Under the pieces are notes generated by a model that was not told the DNA's origin, did not search any database, and was given only the letters and a program-made list of their open reading frames with translations. Made by a program: the position numbers and the translations under genes. From contig JAAYAY010000024.1 of NCBI GenBank assembly GCA_012719125.1, forward strand, positions 118,440 through 182,439: 64,000 bases of DNA. Reading direction: 5' to 3'. Of this stretch, positions 43,822 to 52,526 are shown piece after piece. How positions within the stretch are numbered: the stretch's first letter is position 1; each line of letters opens with the position of its first letter. This DNA is from Planctomycetaceae bacterium (GTDB taxonomy: Bacteria > Planctomycetota > Planctomycetia > Pirellulales > Thermoguttaceae).

Positions 43822-43882
43822 TGCTGAACCGGATTCAATTCCGGAAATCGTTTCTGCTACGCATTTCGAGCGACGAACGAAG

Positions 43883-44059
43883 CTACACGCTGTGTCCCGC
43901 AACGGCTGCTGGAGACTCGCACGCCTTGTTGACCCCGCCCAGGGCGACGTTCTGTTCCGTACGGCGCCGTGCCTCGTTACGCACGATGCGGTCGAACAAC
44001 TCGCGTCGAAGTTGCTGCAGCTTCTCGTCGCGCGGCGGACGCTTTTCATTGCTTTGCAT
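43883..44059 (-). CDS. 58-residue basic protein downstream of RHH gene
   Basis: ATG 44059 to TAG 43883. It starts eight bases after the stop of the RHH gene and is charged (about one third Lys/Arg/Glu/Asp), with a helical segment DEKLQQLRRELFDRIVRNEA. The position suggests one transcript with the RHH gene. Too short for family recognition; it could be the second member of an autoregulated pair. Confidence 0.5.
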   Translation of the reverse strand: MQSNEKRPPRDEKLQQLRRELFDRIVRNEARRRTEQNVALGGVNKACESPAAVAGHSV

Positions 44060-44067
44060 GGTTCGGT

Positions 44068-44319
44068 TCAGGCGGCGATCGGACGTCCGCCCTTAAGTTC
44101 CTCGGTTCGGGGGGGAAATTCCTCGCCGCAGTTGTATGCGTTCTTCAAACGCGCCAGTTCCGCACGGAGAGCCTGCTCAACCAACCGGGTCAGCGTGAGG
44201 CGAAGAGGGTAACCGGCCAAGAAAACGGTTGCATTGCGGGCCTCGTCGAGCAACTCGGGAGTCAAATAGAGAGTCGCACGAACCTTGCCCTGGGTCGAAT
44301 TCGCCGAGTTCTTCGTCAC
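44068..44319 (-). CDS. Ribbon-helix-helix-like DNA-binding protein
   Basis: 83 residues from GTG 44319, with GGAG six bases upstream. The pattern is that of an RHH protein: a beta strand KVRATLYLTPELLDEARN, then a second helix RLTLTRLVEQALRAELARL, followed by NAYNCGEEFPPR and GGRPI, an ending I recall from small RHH proteins encoded on plasmids and islands. RHH dimers bind palindromic operators and commonly repress their own operon. A near-perfect 27-bp palindrome lies 76 bases upstream (44395-44421). Confidence 0.72.
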   Translation of the reverse strand: MTKNSANSTQGKVRATLYLTPELLDEARNATVFLAGYPLRLTLTRLVEQALRAELARLKNAYNCGEEFPPRTEELKGGRPIAA

Positions 44320-44670
44320 ACCTTGTTCTCCGCAAGCGATTCGGGTACCGCGGCACAACGATCCTCACCGTCGTTCCGTCCACGGGCGAGAGCGGTCCGC
44401 AAACGTCAGACGTTTTCGGACCTTTAAGAGGTTTCGGACGAGCGCGACAACCGACTCAAAAGAACTGCCGGCGGCCGAGTGGGTCTACCCAAGGAGACTG
44501 ATCCGCACGACCCGCAGGGTTTACCGTGGGGAGGGAAGACGCGTGCCGGCTCGGCGAGTCAATTCGTTGTGTGGTAAGCGGTTGCGAAGATTTGCCTCCC
44601 TCACACCAAGCGAACCAATCTGGATCTTGCGACATCCCTCTGATAGGCTTAAAGCATTGGAGGTTGCGTG
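44320..44670. other. Divergent control region between RHH operon and ATPase operon
   Basis: 350 bases. The main structure is the palindrome at 44395-44421. A GGAGG ribosome site (44659-44663) serves the ATPase gene. No clear -35/-10 pair is seen for either direction. Confidence 0.5.
44395..44421. promoter_or_regulatory. 27-bp near-perfect palindrome, candidate operator
   Basis: GTCCGCAAACGTC (44395-44407), centre A, and GACGTTTTCGGAC (44409-44421) match as reverse complements at 12 of 13 pairs. It is located between a divergent RHH gene and an ATPase gene. Binding by the RHH protein is an inference from position and family habit. Confidence 0.5.
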
Positions 44671-45681
44671 ATGATCGAGTCAATTCGGTTCCAGAACTTC
44701 AAGGTTCTCCGCGACGCGACGTTGCCCCTGGGCGCATGCACGATCCTTGTCGGTCCCAACGGCAGCGGAAAGACAACGGTTCTCAGGGCGCTGGAGGCAA
44801 TTGCAGCCAACTCGCGGAAGGATCTCGGTGACGTGGCGCACGTCCAGGCCCCAGTCGGAACTGAGGCCGTTGTGTCGCTGAACTGCGTTTTCTCAAGTGG
44901 ACGTGCTTGCCTTAGAACACGTTTTCCTGAGAACAAGGGCAGCATGCCATCCGGATACGGCGAAGAAGGTCTTGTCCATTTGTCGCCCACTGACGTCAAC
45001 GTGTTCAAATGCAAGATCTCACAGATCCGCGTATTCAATCTCGACCCCCAAGCCATCGCGGCCCCCGCTCCTGTCGTCCCCGAGGCTTCTCTTGAGTCGA
45101 ACGGCTCGGGATTGGTGGCCGTTTGGGATTCGATGCGCGACAATGAGCCCGACCGATTCGAGAGGATCAGTGCTGAGATCGGCAGTTGGCTGCCGGAGTT
45201 CTCGGCCATTCGTTTTGAACGCCCCGGGAGCGGGCAGAAATCATTCGCTTTGCAGACGCGTGACGGCGGCCATCGAATTCCGGCCGCCGATCTGTCCTAT
45301 GGCACCTTGATTGCCCTGGCCCTGCTGACACTAGCCTATCTTCCCGACCCGCCGTCGCTCGTTGCCCTGGAAGAGCCCGATCGAGGCATTCACCCTCGCC
45401 TGCTTCGACGCGTGCAAGATGCTCTCTATCGCTTGGCCTACCCGCAGAGTTGCGAGGAGGAACGGGAGGCCGTGCAGGTACTTGCGACGACTCACTCGCC
45501 GTACTTCCTGGACCTCTTCAGAGACCATCCGGAAGAGATTGTCGTGGCGAATAGGAACGGACTCGACGTCCAGTTCGAACGCCTCTCTGATCGCGACGAC
45601 ATCGAGGAAATCCTGGGCGTCGGACCTTTGGGAGAAGCGTGGTACTCTGGGATTCTGGGAGGTGTGCCGAGCGAGCCATGA
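44671..45681 (+). CDS. AAA ATPase of the RecF/OLD (AAA_21) type
   Basis: 336 residues from ATG 44671, seven bases after GGAGG; GTG 44668 is an alternative. The N-terminus SIRFQNFKVLRDATLPLG leads to Walker A GPNGSGKTT (about residues 28-36), a signature-like LSYGTLIALALLTLA, the Walker B/E motif SLVALEEPDRGIHP and a switch histidine in ATTHSPYFLDLF. These mark an ABC-type SMC-like ATPase of the AAA_21 group. The stop overlaps the start of the next gene by ATGA. In known defence systems (OLD, PARIS, AbiL-like) such ATPases pair with TOPRIM-fold nucleases; that role here is inferred. Confidence 0.88.
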   Translation: MIESIRFQNFKVLRDATLPLGACTILVGPNGSGKTTVLRALEAIAANSRKDLGDVAHVQAPVGTEAVVSLNCVFSSGRACLRTRFPENKGSMPSGYGEEGLVHLSPTDVNVFKCKISQIRVFNLDPQAIAAPAPVVPEASLESNGSGLVAVWDSMRDNEPDRFERISAEIGSWLPEFSAIRFERPGSGQKSFALQTRDGGHRIPAADLSYGTLIALALLTLAYLPDPPSLVALEEPDRGIHPRLLRRVQDALYRLAYPQSCEEEREAVQVLATTHSPYFLDLFRDHPEEIVVANRNGLDVQFERLSDRDDIEEILGVGPLGEAWYSGILGGVPSEP

Positions 45682-46316
45682 AGGTCGCCGTGTTGAGTGA
45701 ATCCTCCGCCGACAAGGCCGCCGTGCGAGTCTTCATTGAAGCTCTGCTTGGCCGCCCCACGGAGAAGCCGGGCATGCCACCGTTTCGGGCGCGCGGTTGG
45801 CCGAGCGTGCGTGAGAGTATCCCTCAAACGTTGATGCACCTTCACTATCAAACCGACGCGGAAGCTCTGGTGGTCGTGGTCGATTCAGATCGCTCGCCTC
45901 TCCACGATCCGAAATCGCAACAACGCAGTGCCTGCAACCAGGAATGCCGCTTGTGTCTACTCTCGCGTATCGCTGAGAACACGCATGCACAACTGCGGCG
46001 GCGGCCGGATCGCTCCCCACCCAGAATCGCCATCGGCGTTGCTGTTCCGCAGATTGAGGCCTGGTATCTCGTGGGTCGTGACCCCAGCGTATCCGAAGCG
46101 AGTTGGCTCAATGCCGTCCGGGAGGGGCGCACGCCTTACGATTCAAGGCAGCTCAAACAGCGCGTCTATGCCACCGATCGCCCGTCGATCGATCTGGAAA
46201 CCGCTCGTGCGGTCGAAGAATCGCGTCGAATCGTCGAGAATGATCTGCTCGATCGTCTCATTAGCCTGTTCCCGGTCGGCTTCGGCACGCTGGCCCAAAC
46301 CGTGAAGAATTGGTGA
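45678..46316 (+). CDS. TOPRIM-like partner protein of the ATPase
   Basis: 212 residues; ATG 45678 overlaps the ATPase stop (ATGA). The N-terminus VAVLSESSADKAAVRVFIEAL (split as VAVLSESSADKAAV and RVFIEALLG) and ALVVVVDSDRSPLHD give the glutamate and DxD pattern of TOPRIM/DUF4276/RloB-like proteins. A cysteine group CNQECRLC is near residue 90, and AIGVAVPQIEAWYLVG follows, as in DUF4276-like partners of AAA_21 ATPases. The protein would be the effector nuclease of the pair if this is a defence module. The fold assignment rests on motifs only. Confidence 0.7.
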   Translation: MKVAVLSESSADKAAVRVFIEALLGRPTEKPGMPPFRARGWPSVRESIPQTLMHLHYQTDAEALVVVVDSDRSPLHDPKSQQRSACNQECRLCLLSRIAENTHAQLRRRPDRSPPRIAIGVAVPQIEAWYLVGRDPSVSEASWLNAVREGRTPYDSRQLKQRVYATDRPSIDLETARAVEESRRIVENDLLDRLISLFPVGFGTLAQTVKNW

Positions 46317-46324
46317 CCGGTTTC

Positions 46325-46729
46325 ATGTCCCACGCGGACAACACCCACTCCTTGCTCGTCGGCTACATCCTCTGGCTCCTCGGCTTCATGGGAGCCCACC
46401 GCTTCTATTTCGGCAAACCGGTAACCGGAACCATCTGGTTCTTCACTCTCGGGCTGCTCTTCATCGGCTGGATCATCGACCTGCTGCTGATCCCCGGCAT
46501 GGACCGCCAGGCCGACTTCCGCTACCAGGCAGGCCGCCTCGACTACACCGTCGCCTGGCTCCTCCTCACCTTCCTGGGAGTGTTCGGCGTTCACCGCTTC
46601 TACATGGCGAAGTGGATCACGGGCCTGATCTACCTGCTCACCGGCGGCCTCCTCGGCCTGGGTGTGCTATATGACTTCTGGACGCTGAATGGGCAGGTGA
46701 GCGAGATCAATCAGCGAGGGTACTATTGA
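46325..46729 (+). CDS. Protein with two TM2 domains
   Basis: 134 residues from ATG 46325 (GTG 46310 is an alternative that overlaps the previous stop). Two TM2 modules: LLGFMGAHRFYFGKPVTGTI (about 19-38) with a second helix IGWIIDLLLIPGM, and FLGVFGVHRFYMAKWITGLI (about 83-102) with LGVLYDFWTL. Each module has two helices joined by a short G.HRFY loop. TM2 proteins are small membrane proteins of unknown biochemical role. It follows the TOPRIM-like gene closely but may not be functionally linked. Confidence 0.88.
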   Translation: MSHADNTHSLLVGYILWLLGFMGAHRFYFGKPVTGTIWFFTLGLLFIGWIIDLLLIPGMDRQADFRYQAGRLDYTVAWLLLTFLGVFGVHRFYMAKWITGLIYLLTGGLLGLGVLYDFWTLNGQVSEINQRGYY

Positions 46730-46850
46730 TGCTTGTATTCTGAATGAGCGCTCCGGCAGACAGAAATCCGGTAGAACCGGGCCTCCGTTGTCGGCCCTCG
46801 TTCAATGAATATGCAAGGCCCGATAAGACCATTTACCAGGAAACGTTCAC

Positions 46851-47192
46851 TTGCGTCTTCAAGTCCCGCTCTACAAGCTGTTTGTGATCGTGGCGGTGTG
46901 GGCCGGTGCCCTCGGGGCATTCTCTTACCAGGGGACCTCTGGCCTGATCATCGCGGCATTGCTCGGCACGGTAGGCACCCTACTTGTCATGGCTATTCAC
47001 GGGAGACGCGAGTACCTGTCAAGCGTCATTGTGGCGATCGGAAGCGTGATCGGGGCATTCTTTGCCCTGGTTCTCTTGGTTCCGCCGGTGGTTAATCGTT
47101 ATGGTTCCACTGACGCCCTCAGGGACTGGATGCTCATGTCAGTCGGCGCAATCGTGGGCGGTGTACTTTTTTCGTGGGCGAGGAAGAGATAG
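46851..47192 (+). CDS. Small membrane protein of unknown function
   Basis: 113 residues from TTG 46851, with AGGAAA about ten bases upstream; no ATG or GTG start fits better. Four hydrophobic helices fill the sequence (LYKLFVIVAVWAGALGAF, LIIAALLGTVGTLLVMAI, VIVAIGSVIGAFFALVLLV and MLMSVGAIVGGVLFSW). Ends in RKR. No family is recognised. The weak start makes the N-terminus uncertain. Confidence 0.6.
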   Translation: MRLQVPLYKLFVIVAVWAGALGAFSYQGTSGLIIAALLGTVGTLLVMAIHGRREYLSSVIVAIGSVIGAFFALVLLVPPVVNRYGSTDALRDWMLMSVGAIVGGVLFSWARKR

Positions 47193-47303
47193 AGACGGCT
47201 GGCACGGCATTGCCGCCGAGCCCGCCGTCGATGCCTCATTTGGAGATGGCATCAGCCGATTGGCTCATCGCGCAACTCGCCGATGCTTTCACCCGCTCTT
47301 GGC

Positions 47304-48518
47304 TCAATACTCCCGCGGCCGCACTTTCCCCTGCACGCGGCTCGGCAGGCCCTGAATTCGCAAGAAACCCTCGGCGTCGGACTGATTGTAGGCCCCGCCG
47401 CCCTCCATCGTGGCGATGCCCTCGTCGTAGAGGCTGTTGGGGCTTGTGCGGCCGGCCACCTGGATGTTGCCCTTGTAGAGGTTGAGCGTCACTTCGCCGG
47501 TCACCGGCTTCTGGGCCTCCTGGATGAAGGCGAACAGGGCGTCCATCTTGGCATGGTACCAATAGCCGTAGTAGACCATCTCGGCCACTTCCGGGGCCAG
47601 CCGGTCGCGCAGATGCATCAGGTCGCGGTCCATGGTGAGCTGCTCGATCACGCGGTGCGCGTTGTAGAGTATCGTCATGCCCGGCGCCTCGTAGACGCCG
47701 CGGCTCTTCATGCCGACGAACCGATTCTCGACCATGTCGATCTGGCCGATCCCGTTGCGTCCCCCGATCTCGTTCAGAGCCTTGACCATATGGAAGGCCG
47801 ACAGCTTCTTCCCGTTGAGGGTCACGGGCACGCCCGACTCGAAGGCGATCGTCACCGTTTCGACCTTGTCCGGCGCATTTTGCGGCAGGACGGTCATGCC
47901 GAAATCGACCGTTTCCACGCCGTTGGCCGTCAGGTCTTCCAGCTTGCCCGCCTCGTAGCTGATGTGCAGGCAGTTCTCGTCGGAACTGTAGGGCTTGGCA
48001 ACCGACGCCTTGACCGGGATGTTCTTCTTCTGGCAGTAGGCGATCATCTCGGTCCGGCCGGGGAACAGCTTGCGGAAGGCCTCGTTCCGCCACGGAGCGA
48101 TCACCTTGACGTCGGGATCCAGGGCCTCGGCGGCCAACTGGAACCGGCACTGATCGTTCCCCTTGCCGGTCGCCCCGTGCACGTAGGCCTCCGCCCCAAC
48201 CTCCCGGGCGACTTGCAGGCAGACCTTCGAGATCAGCGGTCGGGCGATCGACGTGCCCAGCAGATAGACGCCCTCGTACTTGGCCTGCCATTGCATCACG
48301 GGGAAGGCGAAGTCGCGGCACAACTCCTCCTGCACGTCGAGCAGCCGGGCCGATGCGGCACCGATATCCTCGGCCTTTTTCATGATCGCCTCGCGATCCT
48401 CGCAGGGCTGGCCCAGGTCGACGTAGACCGCGTGAACGTCGTAGCCTCCGTCCTTAAGCCAACCGAGGATGACCGACGTGTCCAAACCACCCGAATAGGC
48501 CAAAACACAACTAGGCAT
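47304..48518 (-). CDS. argG: Argininosuccinate synthase
   Basis: 404 residues, the normal family length, from ATG 48518; the frame to 48635 overlaps the divergent region. The PP-loop SGGLDTS is at residues 9-15, and later motifs include YVHGATGKGNDQCRF (ATP and citrulline site), IAPWRNEAF, and YEAPGMTILYNAHR. The enzyme joins citrulline and aspartate with ATP in arginine biosynthesis. No other arg gene lies next to it; in planctomycetes argG is often isolated. Divergent from the unknown gene at 48685 with a 166-base gap. Confidence 0.97.
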   Translation of the reverse strand: MPSCVLAYSGGLDTSVILGWLKDGGYDVHAVYVDLGQPCEDREAIMKKAEDIGAASARLLDVQEELCRDFAFPVMQWQAKYEGVYLLGTSIARPLISKVCLQVAREVGAEAYVHGATGKGNDQCRFQLAAEALDPDVKVIAPWRNEAFRKLFPGRTEMIAYCQKKNIPVKASVAKPYSSDENCLHISYEAGKLEDLTANGVETVDFGMTVLPQNAPDKVETVTIAFESGVPVTLNGKKLSAFHMVKALNEIGGRNGIGQIDMVENRFVGMKSRGVYEAPGMTILYNAHRVIEQLTMDRDLMHLRDRLAPEVAEMVYYGYWYHAKMDALFAFIQEAQKPVTGEVTLNLYKGNIQVAGRTSPNSLYDEGIATMEGGGAYNQSDAEGFLRIQGLPSRVQGKVRPREY

Positions 48519-48684
48519 AGCAGCAGTCCGCCCGACAGAGAGAAACGGCTTGGAGGTAAACGGAAACCATCTATTTTGGCCCCCGCCGGAGCCACTGACA
48601 AGAGCCCCAGCGATGGCTGACGGTTCGCCCGGCATCGCTTACAATGCCGGAAGTCTCTCTGATTCCACCTCAAGGAGCCCCCCC

Positions 48685-49623
48685 ATGGGAAGCTTCGCCA
48701 ACAGCCTGCACGTGCGGTCCAACAACGCCGAGGCGGTGGCCGACGAGATCTGCCGGGTTCTGGAGAATCGAGGATTCCGGACGACCCAGGACGCGTCACG
48801 GCTCGACGCCGAGAGCCTCGATCCGTCGGTTCGGGCCCTGCACGTGGCCGACGCTCGGGACGGCTGGGTGGGGATCCTCGACAGCGATCTGATGGGGCTG
48901 CTGACGCTGGCCCAGGAGTTGTCGTCGAGACTTCAGACGCACGCAATCTGCGTGATGGTCAACGACAGCGATTCCTGGCACTACGAGCTGTTTCACAAGG
49001 GGCGGGAAATCGACGGCTTCGACTCGCCGGGGGCCTCTCCGCTGTTGGACTTGAACGAGTTGCCCAGCGACATGCTGGAGATGCCCGACGCCGATGAGCT
49101 GGCAGAGGCGATGGAGGCGGTCATGGACCAGCTCCCCGCCCTTGCCGACCTGCTCCAATCCCTTCTGCCGTCCGAGATGCGAGAGATCCACCAGAAGATC
49201 ACCAAGGGCACGGCGACCCCCGAGGAAGCCGAGGCGTTCTCGCGCTGGAGCCGCGAGTTGGCGGAAGGGGCGGCCGATGAATTCGGCAGCGCCAACAGAA
49301 AAGCCGCCGGCCATGACCTGCCCGAGGCGGCGAGCGACTCGGACGGCAACGGCCAGGCCGCCTCGAAGAAGGAACTCGAAGGCCATCTTCACTACCTGCG
49401 ACCGTTGCTGGCCTCGGGAGTAAAACCCGACCGGGTCAAGGAAATCCTCGTCGAAAAGGCCGCCTTTGCCGAAGAGCCCATGGCCGATTTTCTGGAAATG
49501 CTGGGCGTCAGCCGTTTCTACGCCCGATTGAGTTTCCAATACCTGCGTGAATACACCCGCGAGGAAATCGAAGACGAAGGAATCGGATTTCGCCCCCCGT
49601 TGATTTTTGAGAGAGAGAATTAG
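48685..49623 (+). CDS. Cytosolic protein of unknown function
   Basis: 312 residues from ATG 48685, with AAGGAG seven bases upstream; the frame from 48550 has no ribosome site. The first 120 residues form an alpha/beta domain (SFANSLHVRSNNAEAVADEI, then HAICVMVNDSDSWHYELFHKG); the centre (130-215) is acidic and helical; a charged linker precedes a C-terminal helical domain ending in TREEIEDEGIGFRPPLIFE. No signal peptide. The tandem GNAT gene starts seven bases later, so the two are probably co-expressed. Confidence 0.75.
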   Translation: MGSFANSLHVRSNNAEAVADEICRVLENRGFRTTQDASRLDAESLDPSVRALHVADARDGWVGILDSDLMGLLTLAQELSSRLQTHAICVMVNDSDSWHYELFHKGREIDGFDSPGASPLLDLNELPSDMLEMPDADELAEAMEAVMDQLPALADLLQSLLPSEMREIHQKITKGTATPEEAEAFSRWSRELAEGAADEFGSANRKAAGHDLPEAASDSDGNGQAASKKELEGHLHYLRPLLASGVKPDRVKEILVEKAAFAEEPMADFLEMLGVSRFYARLSFQYLREYTREEIEDEGIGFRPPLIFEREN

Positions 49624-49630
49624 CGTCACC

Positions 49631-50554
49631 ATGCCCGTCCCTGACGCCTTGGAAATCGCCCCGGCCACGTCCAACAGCATGACCGACGTCCTTTCGCTCG
49701 TATTCGGCAATTGCCAGCCGCAGGATGCCTTGAGCCGGGTCCGGGCCGCCTTGGCGGAGTACCGGGCGGGCAGGCTGCCTCGCGGCGGACTGCTGGCCGC
49801 ACGCCGCGGCCGAAAGCTCGTCGGCGCCACCTTCGCCCAGGTGCTGCCGGGACGAGCCGCAACCTTCTGGCCGCCCCAACTCATTCCCGGCGAGCCGGAA
49901 ACAACCGCAGACGCCCTGGTATCCAAGGCGATCGCCCACACCCGGGAAGCCGGCGTCGGCGTCGTCCACGCCGTGCTCGAAGGCCACCCCCGTCCGGCCG
50001 ACGTGGCACGCCTCGAAAAGGCCGGTTTCGCCCCGCTGGCCGAACTCTACTACCTGATGGCCGAGACTCGCGATTTCCCCAGCTCGCCGCCGGAAGGCCC
50101 CTTGACCTTCGAGCCCTGCACCAACGAAAACTACCGGCGGCTGTGCGACCTGGTGGAGGCAACCTACGAGGCGACTCTCGACTGCCCCGGCCTTGACGGG
50201 CTCCGCACAGCGGCCGAAGTCCTGGAAGGATACGGCGCCGATCCTGGAACCTGCCTGCCCAACTGGCATCTCGTTCGGCACCAGGATCGCGACGTCGGTT
50301 GCCTGCTTGTAACCGACTACGGCGAGCACGGCAATTGCGAATTGACCTACATGGGTCTCGTCCCGTCGGTCCGGGGAAACGGATGGGGGCTCCATGTGAC
50401 TCGTTATGCCCAATGGCTCACCCGCTCGTTGGGACACGGGCGCATCGTGCTGGCCGTCGATTCGGCAAATCAGCCGGCCCGCGACATGTACGCGGCGGCC
50501 GGATTCCGCGGCTGGGACCGCCGCCAGGTCTACATGCTCGTGCTGAGGTCGTAG
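49631..50554 (+). CDS. Tandem GNAT acetyltransferase-like protein
   Basis: 307 residues from ATG 49631 (a TTG at 49607 is in frame). The C-terminal half is a clear GNAT domain: CELTYMGLVPSVRGNGWGLH carries the acetyl-CoA loop (R/QxxGxG/A form RGNGWG), followed by IVLAVDSANQPARDMYAAAGF. The N-terminal half (about 1-150) has a degenerate GNAT fold (VGATFAQVLPGRAATFWPPQ, ADVARLEKAGFAPLAELYYLM) without the CoA loop. This is the mycothiol-synthase-like double-GNAT plan. The substrate is unknown. Confidence 0.85.
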   Translation: MPVPDALEIAPATSNSMTDVLSLVFGNCQPQDALSRVRAALAEYRAGRLPRGGLLAARRGRKLVGATFAQVLPGRAATFWPPQLIPGEPETTADALVSKAIAHTREAGVGVVHAVLEGHPRPADVARLEKAGFAPLAELYYLMAETRDFPSSPPEGPLTFEPCTNENYRRLCDLVEATYEATLDCPGLDGLRTAAEVLEGYGADPGTCLPNWHLVRHQDRDVGCLLVTDYGEHGNCELTYMGLVPSVRGNGWGLHVTRYAQWLTRSLGHGRIVLAVDSANQPARDMYAAAGFRGWDRRQVYMLVLRS

Positions 50555-50592
50555 CAGACACCGGGCAACGACCAGAAGAGCCTTGTTGCGTA

Positions 50593-50687
50593 TCGTTTAA
50601 CCCGCTGCCGTAGGCGAGGTTGTCCGCAAACAATGTTCTGTGCCTTGGCAAATCAACAGGCCTCGCCTACGGCAGCGGGTTAAACGA
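50593..50687. repeat. Perfect inverted repeat bounded by CGTTTAAC (copy 2)
   Basis: Arms 50593-50619 and 50661-50687 are perfect 27-base reverse complements with a 41-base spacer. Outer ends TCGTTTAAC/GTTAAACGA match the element at 12581; the inner core (CCGCTGCCGTAGGCGAGG) differs. It lies between the converging ends of the GNAT gene and the acyltransferase gene. Confidence 0.87.
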
Positions 50688-50740
50688 CTCTCTGGCCATG
50701 TACTTGCTGGTGCTGAATGAAGCGGCTCTGTCCGACTGGA

Positions 50741-51526
50741 TTACGCCGCGTCGGCCTCCTGCGAACAGTCTTCTGCGGCTGGAGCGGGACAGACGCGGGC
50801 CGGCCTAAAACGCCGCATCTGCCAAGGCTGAACCGGGCCGGGCAAGAGGCTGTACTGCCCCGGCATATGTTGTCCCGAAGAAGCCCAAGCCTCCGCCTCG
50901 CACGTGAGCCGATTCAGCAACGACTCGATCCGCAGGCGATAATGCTCCTGCCCCTCCCGCTGGAGGTCGGCCGGCACCGAGATCTCCGGGCTGACGACCA
51001 CCCGAGCCCGGCTTCCCGGTCGGGGGACCGCAAAACGGTCCCAGCTTCGTACCCGCCAGGGTCGATCGAACCCGAAACCCAACAGAACCAGGGGCATCTG
51101 CAGTTTCGACGCCAAATAGACGGCGCCTTGCGCCATCTTGCGGCGCGGACCGCGGGGGCCGTCCGGCGTGATGGCCAAATGCTGCAACTCACCCCGGTCG
51201 AGCAGCCTGCGGAGTGCCGCCACGCCCCCTCGGCGCGACGACCCGCGAACCACGTCGAATCCGCTGAGCCGAGCCGCCTGGTCGAGAACGTCTGCGTCGC
51301 GGTGTTGGCTCAGCAACATAGAGAGATTGCAGCGGCCCCGAACGTAGAAGGGAAGCAGGATGTATTCGTGCCAGAAGATGTAGATGCGAGGACGCTGGCC
51401 GACGGGAAACGCCGGATCGGTCGCCGGGTCGTAGTAGGCGATTTGCGAGTCGAGAGTCCTCATCAACGCGCACACGCCCGCTCGGCTCAGCAATCCCGCA
51501 TAGGCATTGATCAACGGATGGCCCAT
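50741..51526 (-). CDS. DUF374 lysophospholipid acyltransferase-like protein
   Basis: 261 residues. Hallmarks of the DUF374 branch of the acyltransferase superfamily are visible: YIFWHEYILLPFY with the catalytic His/Glu pair, LLSQHRDADVLDQAARLSGF, RGSSRRGGVAALRRLLD, and AITPDGPRGPRRKMAQGAVYLAS. The enzyme class transfers acyl chains in membrane lipid or lipid A-like assembly. The gene follows dapF on the same strand with a 46-base gap that contains GGTTCAGGG words. The proline-rich last 25 residues are variable in the family. Confidence 0.85.
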   Translation of the reverse strand: MGHPLINAYAGLLSRAGVCALMRTLDSQIAYYDPATDPAFPVGQRPRIYIFWHEYILLPFYVRGRCNLSMLLSQHRDADVLDQAARLSGFDVVRGSSRRGGVAALRRLLDRGELQHLAITPDGPRGPRRKMAQGAVYLASKLQMPLVLLGFGFDRPWRVRSWDRFAVPRPGSRARVVVSPEISVPADLQREGQEHYRLRIESLLNRLTCEAEAWASSGQHMPGQYSLLPGPVQPWQMRRFRPARVCPAPAAEDCSQEADAA

Positions 51527-51572
51527 CGAAGAAGTTGTCAGGGTTCAGGGCTTGGGGGTTCAGGGCGACCCG

Positions 51573-52412
51573 TTACTTGCCGTTCCGCCACTCTCCGGAG
51601 AAGACTTCCACGGCCGGGCCGGTCATGTACAGGTGATTGTTCTCGGCCCAGTGCAACTGGAGGTCGCCGCCGCGCAGGTGGGCGGTGATCTCCCGTTCCG
51701 TCCGGCCGCTGATCACTCCCGCCACGCAGACCGCACTGGCGCCGGTTCCACAGGCCAGGGTCTCGCCCGACCCGCGCTCCCACACCCGCATGCGGATCTC
51801 TCGCGGCGAGATCACCTGGACGAACTCGGCGTTCACCTTGTTGGGAAAGTGCGGATCGAGCTCGATCTTGGGGCCGAACCCCAACACCAACTCGTCGCTA
51901 AGTTCCTCCACGTAACTGACGCAATGGGGGTTACCCATCGACACGCAGGTCACTCGAAATTCCCGGCCGTCGACGTCGATCGGCCGATCGACGACTTCGC
52001 CGCCGGTCCAGGTCGTGGGAATCTTCTGCGGATCCAGGATTGGGCAGCCCATGTCGACCCTCACGCATTCGACCACTCCGTCTTCCACGAACAGCTCCAA
52101 ACTGAGGACCCCGGCCCCGGTTTCGATCTGCATCGTCCCCTTCCTGGCGATGCCGTGCTCGTAGACGTACTTGGCCACGCAGCGAATCGCGTTGCCGCAC
52201 ATCTCCGATTCGGAGCCGTCGGCGTTGAACATCCGCATCCGGGCGTCGGCGACCTGGCTCGGGCAGATCAGCACCAGCCCGTCGCCCCCGACCCCGAAAT
52301 GGCGATCGGAGATCCGCCGGGCCGTCTCAGCCAGATCGTCGGGCGGGGTCTCCTGGAAGCAGTCAACGTAGATGTAATCGTTCCCCGCCCCCTGCATCTT
52401 GGTGAAACGCAT
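51573..52412 (-). CDS. dapF: Diaminopimelate epimerase
   Basis: 279 residues from ATG 52412, the usual family length; the frame to 52493 has no ribosome site. The two catalytic cysteines are Cys72 (EMCGNAIRC) and Cys221 (LACGTGASA), and substrate residues are in [10 protein letters not shown] (Asn11). The enzyme converts LL- to meso-diaminopimelate for lysine and peptidoglycan synthesis, evidence that this planctomycete has a DAP-containing wall pathway. Probably cotranscribed with the acyltransferase gene downstream. Confidence 0.96.
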   Translation of the reverse strand: MRFTKMQGAGNDYIYVDCFQETPPDDLAETARRISDRHFGVGGDGLVLICPSQVADARMRMFNADGSESEMCGNAIRCVAKYVYEHGIARKGTMQIETGAGVLSLELFVEDGVVECVRVDMGCPILDPQKIPTTWTGGEVVDRPIDVDGREFRVTCVSMGNPHCVSYVEELSDELVLGFGPKIELDPHFPNKVNAEFVQVISPREIRMRVWERGSGETLACGTGASAVCVAGVISGRTEREITAHLRGGDLQLHWAENNHLYMTGPAVEVFSGEWRNGK

Positions 52413-52526
52413 CGGTCCAACTCTTGTGTTGTCGTCGTGGATGTTACAGTCTTCGATTGATTGTACGGAAACACGCGGAAACCCGGCAAGCACACTTGGC
52501 TGCGTCCCGCCCGCCCTTCTCCACCC

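Noticed and set aside
42514..44049. Serine protease starting at 44049
   Set aside because: The extension crosses the 58-residue gene and a hairpin and lacks a ribosome site; GTG 43752 gives a standard signal peptide.
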